The notes beneath the pieces were generated by a model that searched no databases, was not told the DNA's origin, and saw only the letters and a program-made list of their open reading frames with translations. Below are positions 17,129-23,596 of a DNA stretch of 23,596 bases, piece after piece. The position numbers and the translations under genes were made by a program. The DNA comes from Chlorokybus atmophyticus. Taxonomy: Eukaryota > Streptophyta > Chlorokybophyceae > Chlorokybales > Chlorokybaceae. Each line of letters starts with the position of its first letter. The stretch's first letter is position 1. The stretch is taken from the NCBI GenBank assembly GCA_009103225.1, contig RHPI01000560.1:1-23596 (forward strand). The letters run 5' to 3'.

Positions 17129-17840
17129 CCATGCATGGATTCAATGGCTGTGACAACATGATAGACCATGCATGGTGCAACTGTCAATCAGTCCATGTAT
17201 GGTGCGTTGTCTGTTAGGACCAGACATGGTGCCGCTTGTGGACCATGCATGGCTTCAATGGCTGTGACATCATGATAGACCATGCATGGTGCGACTGTCA
17301 ATCATACCATGTATGGTGCGTTGTCTGTTATGACCATGCATGGTGCCGCTTGTGGACCATCTATGCACAACAATGCCCGTATCTATGGACCGTGCATGGT
17401 GCGACTGTCAATCAAACCATGTATAGTATATAGTATGCATTGTATGTTACGACCATACATGGTGCCGCTTGTGGACCATATATGCACAACAGCGTCCGTA
17501 TCCACAGACCGTGCATGGTGCGACTGTTGATCAAATTGGCACCATAAATGGTCCACTGAGCCAGGAGGGCAACGCACCATGCATGGTCGATACAATGTTA
17601 GTTTAAACAAACACTTCCGGTCCGTATCCATGGACCGTGCATGGTGCGACTGTCAATCACTAGACATGTGAAAGTAACAAACCATACATGGTCTTCTGCG
17701 CCAAGGGGCATTGCACCATACATGGTCCTTGCAACCTCAAACAAACAGGTCACCATACATGGTGCGACCCCCAAAACACATGGAACCGTTCACGTGAGGT
17801 TTGGACCATGCATGGTATGACTGTTAATGACAGTCCGACC
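17129..17840. repeat. Array of ACCATGCATGGT palindromes on a 110-126 bp higher-order period
   Basis: About 22 sites match ACCAT(G/A)(C/T)ATGGT or a close variant. Exact ACCATGCATGGT sites lie near 17164, 17279, 17332, 17576 and 17804; ACCATACATGGT near 17452, 17681, 17715 and 17752; ACCGTGCATGGT near 17389, 17509 and 17634. A longer phrase, GGTGCGACTGTCAATCA, recurs at 17174, 17288, 17398, 17517 and 17643. Copies are diverged, but the palindromic core is kept far better than the spacers. No coding function is supported; ORFs here are by-products of the repeats. Confidence 0.85.
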
Positions 17841-18500
17841 ATATATGGTCCACCAATTTCACTTGGCACAACGTCAGTCAATGTGCACAACACTGCGTGC
17901 ACGCACACACATGTGCCGCGCGCAACAACTAGCGATAGCAACAACAAGCAAGGAACTCAACTCACTTGTTGCGTGCCGCCGTCTCCCGCCCTGTACGGGA
18001 TCTCCTGGTACAGCTCCTACAGCTGAACAAGCAAAGCAAACTCGTCCTCTATGGGTGTGACGGTACCTTGGCCCAACAGACTAGTAGCCTGCACCTGGAA
18101 GTGCTTAGCCCACTTGGGGCCATAGTCGTGATAGATGGCGGTCTCGTACTATATTTGAGTTAAGACAGACATCATAGGAGCCTCAAAAAACAACCCCAAA
18201 GCAATGATCTCATCAGCACGCGAGCAGCTTGTGTTCGCGTGCTGGGAGCCTGAAGTCGCGATCGAGCTTGTTCCACAATGCCCACTGCACCATGGCTGTG
18301 GTGAGCTTGCGCAAGGTGCCATCGGCTGCACGAAGCTCACAATTAGTACACTGACAGCAACGCGTTTAAAGGATGCCAACACGTGCAAGATGTGCACATA
18401 GCTTGAACTACAAATGACATGGTCAACCTGAATGACGCTTAGAAGAGCGCATTCAGGTTTTCAAATAGATCAGCTGATAATCAATTTTATTCTAGCCTTA
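17841..18500 (+). other. Possible exon fragments, unrecognised
   Basis: Two modest plus-strand frames look somewhat protein-like. One ends at about 18163 (LLVQLLQLNKQSKLVLYG ... SPLGAIVVIDGGLVLYLS). The other is 18204-18401 (MISSAREQLVFACWEPEVAI ... DANTCKMCT, stop). They are in different frames, with no clear splice pair between them. No family is recognised, and either may be chance. The rest of the stretch is non-coding. Confidence 0.22.
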
Positions 18501-18562
18501 TCAGTCCAGCTGCGCACCTGCTGCAGGTAGCTTGTATCGCAGTAAAGTGGAGTGGGGTAGAA

Positions 18563-18613
18563 TCGGGTGCGGCTTTTGTAACCTAATGCGAAGGTTACAA
18601 TAGCAGCACCCGA
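18563..18613. other. 51-nt two-part hairpin
   Basis: Outer stem TCGGGTGC (18563-18570) with GCACCCGA (18606-18613), eight perfect pairs. A symmetric 5x5 internal loop follows. The inner stem is TTGTAACCT (18576-18584) with AGGTTACAA (18592-18600), nine perfect pairs, with a 7-nt loop. Such length is unlikely by chance. It could be a cruciform, a structured RNA, or the end hairpin of a mobile element. Confidence 0.7.
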
Positions 18614-18970
18614 CTGCATAGCGGCCGCTCGAGTATCTGACAGGACCAGGGCTGGTCGCGCCCCCTGTGGCCTGCAAATCACACCTGCACTGATACAGCA
18701 AGGTACAGGTGCTGTGCATCAGACCTGGTCCGTATGCAGCCGTGTCATGGGACCAGGTACATTGCACCACGTCGCCTGTCCATTGATACAATTGTAGCAA
18801 TGACCGAACCTGTCTGGCATGATTGGGGCGCGGCCTTGCACACGTCAGCACAGCGTTAAGTACGGCTGTACTTGTCTCGTGCTAAAACCCTAATTTGCAA
18901 CTGAGGTCGCACCAAGGCACTGCTTGTGGCACTGCGTTGCAAGCTATTGGAGCTTGAGGCGGCGGTGCTG
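18614..18970. other. Non-coding stretch with further short inverted repeats
   Basis: No supported gene. ACCTGGTCC and GGACCAGGT (about 18723-18758) form a nine-base inverted repeat. ACCTGCTGCAGGT lies just before the large hairpin (about 18518-18530). I could not match the stretch to any known RNA gene. Confidence 0.4.
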
Positions 18971-19369
18971 GAGGCCAACTTACCACATTAAGCAAACGGT
19001 GTTGATTGTTCGCTACACTGTGTGTGGCTTACTGCGTGCAGATTTCCGTAGTTTGTAGCATTCGAGTAACAGCTGCTGTGGTTGTAGCGGCCCTATCCTG
19101 CTGCCGGTGCTGCCGTTGTCTACACAGTGGGCACTCTCGTCACCACTTGTTGGCAATGACATTGTTGTTGTAGTGGTGGTGTCGGTTGTGCTGGTGACTG
19201 TAGGTGGTGCTCGTGATTGCTGCTGTAGCTTGACAACAGCAAGCAACAACATCCGCAGCAGCTGCTACAGCCGCAGCCACTACCGCAGCCATAGCAGCTG
19301 CGGCGGCGGCTGTAGCAGCAACAACAATGACATATGAACCAACTAGTTAGTTTTAGTCAATAGTCCAGC
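18971..19369. other. CAG/CTG- and GTT-rich low-complexity stretch with a 14-bp inverted repeat
   Basis: Runs of GTTGTTGTAGTGGTGG and CAGCAGCTGC-type triplets fill 19130-19330. GCTGCTACAGCCGC (19261-19274) is the exact reverse complement of 19306-19319. Short frames here are simple-sequence translations. No gene is supported. Confidence 0.55.
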
Positions 19370-19840
19370 ACATGCACGAGAATGAGATGTGGTTGAAGTT
19401 GGAGAGCCACTTGAAGGCACGCAACATGGCAAGAAGGCTACAGCTAAGACAGGAACTCAACTCATTGCAAAAGCTGAGCGGGGAGCCAACTAAAAAGTTT
19501 GTAGTGCGGGCGAACGCTATGGAAAGACTTGTTGGGCGTTGGCCATGAGCTCAAGGAAGTTGAGGTGGTGTGGGCTTTGGTCTCAGGGTTGCCCACGGAA
19601 TATCGAGTGGTTGTCACCAGTTTTGAGTCGACGATGGAAGAGTTGTCGCTGGACGGGGTGACACCAAGGCTTCTTCAAGATGAGCACCGCTTGAAGAAGG
19701 ATGATGAAGTGCAGAATGGAGCATCACCCGGAGGTGTGGCGTTTGCTACTTCAAAGGGTGTGAAGAAGGACGCTCAAGGCAACAAAGAGTGTTGGCTCTG
19801 CGGGAGCGTCACTTCAAGTACAAGTGTCCCAAGTTGAAAA
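19370..19840 (+). pseudogene. copia-2 gag (UBN2 type), 5'-truncated and frameshifted
   Basis: Readable from about 19370 (HENEMWLKLESHLKARNMAR), corresponding to the middle of a copia Gag. A frame change lies near 19518: KKFVVRANAM is in one frame and KDLLGVGHELKEVEVVWALV in the next. A second lies near 19803, inside the zinc knuckle: KECWLCG is in one frame and HFKYKCPKLKK in another. The C-X2-C half is thus separated from the H-X4-C half. No start codon is identifiable because the 5' part is missing. Confidence 0.72.
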
Positions 19841-20742
19841 AGGCAAGTGAAGAACAGAGAGGAAGAGCGGTTGCATTTCATGCAATGGAAGAAGGAGCAG
19901 AGTATCCTCCGTGGGTGCTGGATTTGGGAGCTTCGAAGCATCTTACAAGCGACAGGAGCAAGCTCGTCAACTACACTCCTCCGACAAAGCCTGTCACGGT
20001 GGACTTTGGCAACAAGACGATGTTGCAAGCAATTGCAAAGGGGGACGACAACCTTAGGTGTAAGGTTGTGAGTGAAGTGAGAAAGGTTGTGCTGAAAGAT
20101 GTACTGCATGTGCCAGGTGCATCTACAAATCTATTCTCATTGCGTGTAGCCACGAGGGTTGGTGCGAGTGCTGTGTTTAACAGGTACAAGGCTAAGATAG
20201 TGCTTGGGGGTGTTACACATCTGATCGGCATTGACAATGGAAGGCTTTACTACGTGGAGGAGGACATGGATCACAAGGTGATTGCTGCAATGGCAAGATT
20301 GGTTGAGAAAGAAGCATTCAAGAATATACAAGGTCGAAGCAACAAGAAGGCACACAAGGTTGCTGCGAAGGCGAGCTCAGAGCCCGTGGGAGCTGCAAGG
20401 AGCTACAAGCAAGTGCTTGAGAGCAAGGTGCCGAAGGTGATGAAGGACAAAGATAAGGTTGTCACTGAAGGCAAAGGTCATGTAAAAAGAAGACAAGTGC
20501 AGCGAGAGAAAGCGGTAACGAGCATGTGCAGCAAGTACATGCGAACAGAAGGCAAGCTGGGGGTGAAGCTTGCGAATAACGACAACAAGAACTTCAAGGC
20601 AAACAAGTTTCAAGCATTGATGGGAAGCATGGAGGAGCTGGAGTTAGAAGAGCTCAAGGGCCGGGCTTCGATGGTCGCGCACGAGAAGAAGAAGGTCGCT
20701 AAGAACAGAAACAAGGAGCGCATGGGAATTCACCATGCGTGA
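19789..20742 (+). CDS. copia-2 protease-like region with DLG active site and lysine-rich tail
   Basis: Long open frame from the second half of the zinc knuckle to TGA at 20740-20742. It includes WVLDLGASKHLT (19909-19944). Family members have DSGAS.H at this site, so the DSG serine codon TCG appears as TTG (19924-19926); the catalytic Asp is kept. The frame continues through copia-type strands (VLKDVLHVPGASTNLFSL; GGVTHLIGI) and then, where GAG-pre-integrase should begin, runs into a basic tail of about 160 residues (KVPKVMKDKDKVVTEGKG; NFKANKFQALMGSMEELELE). This tail matches no integrase or RT motif. It may be a replacement domain or the remains of a large internal deletion. The open frame of more than 300 codons is notable in such a decayed element. 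Confidence 0.65.
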   Translation: MLALRERHFKYKCPKLKKASEEQRGRAVAFHAMEEGAEYPPWVLDLGASKHLTSDRSKLVNYTPPTKPVTVDFGNKTMLQAIAKGDDNLRCKVVSEVRKVVLKDVLHVPGASTNLFSLRVATRVGASAVFNRYKAKIVLGGVTHLIGIDNGRLYYVEEDMDHKVIAAMARLVEKEAFKNIQGRSNKKAHKVAAKASSEPVGAARSYKQVLESKVPKVMKDKDKVVTEGKGHVKRRQVQREKAVTSMCSKYMRTEGKLGVKLANNDNKNFKANKFQALMGSMEELELEELKGRASMVAHEKKKVAKNRNKERMGIHHA

Positions 20743-20787
20743 GTGATAAAGGAGTCAGTGGTGAAGGCCAAGCTGCCCACGTGGGAG

Positions 20788-21180
20788 TGTTAAAGGTATT
20801 CCTATATCCGGTCAGCTTGCCCTCTGCATAGAAATACACGGAGAGGATCTCGATGACTCGATTGAGTTCGAGCAGACTGCAGAGGAAGGGCTTACAAGAA
20901 CCGTTAGAGTTTGATGGATTCAGAGCCGAATAACACATGGCGTAGCTTGTTGGGTAGAACTTGAAATTAGCTACGTGGTGCTTTAAGTTGCACCACATAG
21001 CCAATTTCAAGTTTAGTTGAGTGGATCGTACGGTGTGGCTTGTAGACCAGCAGTGTGTGTATTTAGTGCAGAATCTGGCGGGTATAAGACCCCGCGGACT
21101 TGTTCACTAATACATACTGCAGTGTTGTGATGTAGCATATAACCCACGTGCATGTGCTTGTCAATGCGTGTATGGCAACA
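20788..21180 (+). mobile_element. copia-2 3' LTR (393 bp)
   Basis: Begins TGTTAAAGGTATTCC right after GTGGGAG (short polypurine tract) and ends CGTGTATGGCAACA. It matches the solo LTR at 14519-14895 throughout except for a fold-back insertion near 20982-21012. TATAAG is at 21083-21088, flanked by GCGGG (21078-21082) and CCCGC (21091-21095). Confidence 0.82.
20959..21012. repeat. 23-bp inverted repeat with 8-nt loop inside the LTR
   Basis: The left arm 20959-20981 and right arm 20990-21012 are reverse complements with two mismatches in 23; the loop is TTTAAGTT. The related solo LTR has only the left arm, so the right arm looks like a templated fold-back insertion. Confidence 0.8.
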
Positions 21181-22442
21181 CAAGTCCCTACTATGGACTC
21201 AAGCGGCTTGCACGCTTAGACTCAGCCTCATATTTAGTAACTTCATAATTATCTGTTGTAATTTGGCTAGTAGAGCTAGTACATTGAGAGAGACTAGACT
21301 GGAGCAACTTAAGCAAGCATGTTTGTGGGGCAGAAAGACCAAGTAGTTTAGCACATGGAACTACGTATTAGCATCAGTCAAGGGTTTTATACCTAGCACA
21401 GGCAATTTTACAGCTGCCAAGTGGCGGGCTAACGAATATCTCGGGCGTCCAACTATTGAAATCGCCGCCCAACTGTTCACAACTGTCATAATCGCCAAAC
21501 GAACCGTCTATGACTGTCAGACCCGTCAGACCAATTGTAAAACCCATCACACTTATTGTCAAACCTGCCAGACCTACCGCTCAAACTGTTTGTATTGCCA
21601 GATCAGCCGCCTAGGCTCCAACCAGGTGTAGGGTCTATCCTCAAGTCCGACCCTAACAAACAGCTCACTCATGTGCCTAGTCTCAAGTCCAGCTGAAACT
21701 AGCACCATGCAATTGATAACAGCATAATAATGCAAGCTGACTGAACAGTTCTGAACCAAGTCATAGACCAATCCTAAGCAGGTCTAGACTGTCATAGACT
21801 GTTTCAAATGTTAACACTCCCATCCAGGCAGCTTGTGCAGGCTCCTCGGACCCCCCTTCTGTTTGACAGCTCCCACGATCTTCTTCAGCTTTCCTCGCTC
21901 CCTCAAACTTTCGCAAACACCTCAACCATGCTCCCGCCTTCACCAAGCACTCCATATGCTCTCCTTCAGGTGTTGCACCACACCGAAAGCTTTAGCTGCT
22001 GCGCATGCAGCTCCTCATCAAGTACTTGACTGTACTCACATCTAAGTGCTAGACCCGCACATAAAAACCCTCCAGACGCTGCACCACGTCCTCCATCTAG
22101 GCATGCAAGCTGTGCCCAGACTCCCACCACTGTACTAACCCTAACACACGGAATTTTTGTCCACAGACCTGGGTAAAAACGCCCGGGGGCTTGGGATCCG
22201 GACCAGGGTCGCCCGCCGTGGTTTGCGTGCGGGGATTAAGGCTGGCCCAAAAGTTACGTAATTGTCACGCTTGCTCCCTCAAAAACCGGACCAGCTCTGA
22301 TCCCGTATACGTACCTCCATACCCAGAGCGTCTCTAGAGACGAGGTGATATGTGTGGCCGAGATGCTCAGCGTCTCTGTCGGTCGGCCTATCAGCGGCAC
22401 ATCATAAGTCCCTAACCTAACTGGTATCTATATCAATTGCAG
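21181..22442. other. Non-coding stretch downstream of copia-2
   Basis: No supported gene. It contains the 21-bp repeats at 21502-21586, several TGACTGTCA-type words, and a GC-richer patch at 22140-22260. I could not assign it to any RNA gene. A 12-base imperfect inverted repeat, GCTGTTGATATC/GATATCAGCAGC, lies just beyond (22443-22454 and 22474-22485). Confidence 0.4.
21502..21586. repeat. 21-bp degenerate tandem repeat, four units
   Basis: Units start at 21502, 21523, 21544 and 21565 (21, 21, 21 and 22 bp), of the form CC(G/A)TCA(G/C)AC..ATTGTAAAAC. The first and last units are the most diverged. Confidence 0.5.
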
Positions 22443-23220
22443 GCTGTTGATATCGAGCCCCATTGAAGGCTTGGATATCAGCAGCTTTACTCTGGTGTGG
22501 TTGGGCGTTGCTGGCATGGGCGGCGGCATGGGAGGTGAAGGAGGCGGCGGCGGCGGCGCTATTAGTGATAGTGTTCTTGATGCTTGTTGTGTTCAAGAGT
22601 GTAAAGCTATTTAGCGGAATTCTATAACCAGTAACCAATAGGGCCCTGGTTAGATAACTTGTTTTCTCACTCCTTGCTTCGCTGGTTAAGTTAATACGAC
22701 ACTTGCGTGTGTGCGTTGATGTCACGTGCATGTGCGTTGCCATACGTGCAGCATGCGTGTGTGTTTGCATTGTGTAGCATGGGGTTGTCAACATTAGGCT
22801 ATTGTGTGTTTACACTATGCATTTGCACAACCGTTATGCTCATTTTAAAGCCGCTCATTTGGTTAGTGTGTTTACAATAAGCAGGTGACCTGCGCTAACT
22901 CGTGCGGAAGGTGTTGCCACCGCATGAACACGGGCATGGATAAGCCAAGCCAAGACATCGGACTCAAGGTGAGTACGTGTTTGCCTGCGTGTATGTCTGT
23001 CCGTGGTGTAGGTAATGGTAGTACGTATGAGTATCCACACACAGTTCACACAGTACTTGTGCTGGTTGAGTGATTACTGTTCTGATTGACCAAGAACTTG
23101 TGGCCCTGCTTGAAAGCTTACAATACCGTTGCTGCCAATGCAGCGAGTGCTGTACGTATTGCATGGTGTTGTGTATGTGACCGAAACAAGTTGTATCCCG
23201 TATACGTACCTCCATACCCA
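22301..23220 (+). repeat. Exact 25-bp direct repeat (22301-22325 and 23196-23220)
   Basis: Both copies start TCCCGTATACGTACCTCC and are identical over 25 bp, 895 bp apart. Another pair of similar stretches lies nearby: AAGCCGCTCATTTG at about 22850 and 23409, each leading to GCAGGTGACCT. This part of the window seems to be an old, diverged local duplication. Confidence 0.65.
22885..22968 (+). CDS. Candidate internal exon, Cys-rich, unrecognised
   Basis: 84 nt (28 codons) between an acceptor ATAAGCAG and a strong donor AAG|GTGAGT. In the open frame it reads VTCANSCGRCCHRMNTGMDK and then PSQDIGLK, with a C-X3-C-X2-CC cluster that could bind a metal. A diverged copy of the acceptor side lies near 23433. 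The neighbouring exons were not found with confidence, so this may belong to a gene extending beyond the window. Confidence 0.3.
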
Positions 23221-23596
23221 AAGCACAGAAAAAACAACCATGTGTATGTCTCTCTTGTTTGTGCGTTGAGCATAGGCGTGTGTCAGCAGCAGGGACTACA
23301 TTGTGTGCGTGTGTGCTTATAAACGATCAAGTTTCCAAGCAACCAGGCCAGGTGTGTATACGTACGCAATGTAGTTGTGTTGTACTAACTTCTACAATCA
23401 GTTGCCAAGCCGCTCATTTGATTGTTGTCGAGCAGGTGACCTCGCCGCGCCACCCGCCAAAGGTGTCTCCACCGTTAAACCTGTACTTAGACACAGTCTT
23501 TCATTTATATATAAGCAAGTGGGTGGGGGCGGGTGGGGGTGGCATATGCGTGAGCCGCCGCTGCTGCGGCAGACACTGCGTTTGAGGAGGGGGGGG
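22969..23596. other. Non-coding end of window
   Basis: No supported gene. It has GTGT-rich simple sequence and the second copies of the local duplications. The window ends in a run of G (from about 23588), which may be a low-quality scaffold end. Confidence 0.4.

Larger units (their letters stand above)
19370..21180 (+). mobile_element. copia-2: 5'-truncated Ty1/copia element lacking integrase and RT
   Basis: Plus-strand element with partial gag (from about 19370), a split CCHC knuckle, a protease region, a lysine-rich C-terminal tail ending at 20742, a purine-rich GTGGGAG tract, and a 393-bp 3' LTR. There is no GAG-pre-integrase HHCC module, no DDE integrase and no reverse transcriptase between the protease and the 3' LTR, so it would be non-autonomous even if complete. 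The 5' LTR and gag N-terminus are missing. Its gag is clearly related to copia-1 (MARRLQLRQELNSLQKL versus NARKLHLRKQLSALRK), and its LTR to the solo LTR at 14519. Confidence 0.8.

Noticed and set aside
17236-17631. Short ORFs across the ACCATGCATGGT array
   Set aside because: They translate the repeat itself (MHGA, HAWC patterns) and differ between frames and copies.
17129-17840. CRISPR-like array
   Set aside because: Repeats are diverged and palindromic, spacers are irregular and themselves repeated, and the context is eukaryotic.
18621-18633. Adjacent NotI and XhoI sites (GCGGCCGCTCGAG), as in a cloning linker
   Set aside because: The flanking DNA shows no vector sequence that I recognise and belongs to the same hairpin-rich stretch. 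Chance is possible; only read mapping could tell.
14519-21180. One full copia element between the LTRs at 14519 and 20788
   Set aside because: The first LTR has its own target duplication, and the interval holds gene exons, another solo LTR and the palindrome array rather than element sequence.
22135-22160. CTAACCCTAAC as a telomere-like repeat
   Set aside because: Only about one and a half units, not a tract.
22417-22794. Minus-strand frame of 125 codons with an Ala run
   Set aside because: The alanine run comes from a GGC repeat at about 22540-22558; the rest has no domain-like pattern or splice context.

Overview
The window looks like a nuclear scaffold from a eukaryote, most likely a green alga or an early-branching streptophyte. 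The clues are short spliced exons with GT..AG borders, Ty1/copia and Ty3-type LTR retrotransposons, a plant-like SUMO-protease C-terminus, and a retrotransposon carrying the start of a cytosine-5 DNA methyltransferase domain. The lineage is an inference: no rRNA, tRNA or organelle marker is present to fix it. There is no bacterial gene organisation.

Layout. (1) 1-785 (+): the last four exons of a Ulp1/SENP (C48) cysteine protease gene, cut by the window edge. (2) 786-1583: AT-rich non-coding DNA with a 61-bp tandem repeat and many GAATATTCAC-like words. (3) 1584-12717: a block of nested LTR retrotransposons, all on the minus strand. The oldest is a Ty3-type element (gypsy-2, 10738-12717). A copia element (copia-1, 7372-10737) inserted into its gag. 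A second, near-identical copy of the Ty3-type element (gypsy-1, 1584-7371) then inserted into the copia reverse-transcriptase region. Gypsy-1 reads gag, protease, then methyltransferase motif I, and breaks off there. All three are broken by stops, frameshifts or truncation. A single N at 9646 joins two near-identical 0.4-kb segments and is probably an unmerged contig overlap.

(4) 13482-16228 (+): a multi-exon gene of unknown function that appears to be a pseudogene. It has a solo copia LTR (14519-14895) inside one exon, a frameshift and a premature TGA. Its introns hold a 145-bp tandem repeat and a run of TGACAGTCGC words. (5) 16378-16815: a second, decayed solo LTR related to copia-1. (6) 17129-17840: an array of about 22 copies of the palindrome ACCATGCATGGT and variants on a 110-126 bp period. 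(7) 17950-19370: weak ORFs, strong hairpins and CAG/CTG-rich DNA. (8) 19370-21180 (+): a 5'-truncated copia element (copia-2) with gag, a protease carrying DLG instead of DSG, a lysine-rich tail, and a 3' LTR, but no integrase or reverse transcriptase. (9) 21181-23596: mostly non-coding, with small repeats and one candidate Cys-rich exon.

The parts most worth following up are the methyltransferase-bearing Ty3-type element, the ACCATGCATGGT array, the co-varying hairpin around the TATA box of the copia LTRs, the 15-bp inverted repeat carrying splice-like signals in the gypsy leaders, and the unknown gene split by a solo LTR.
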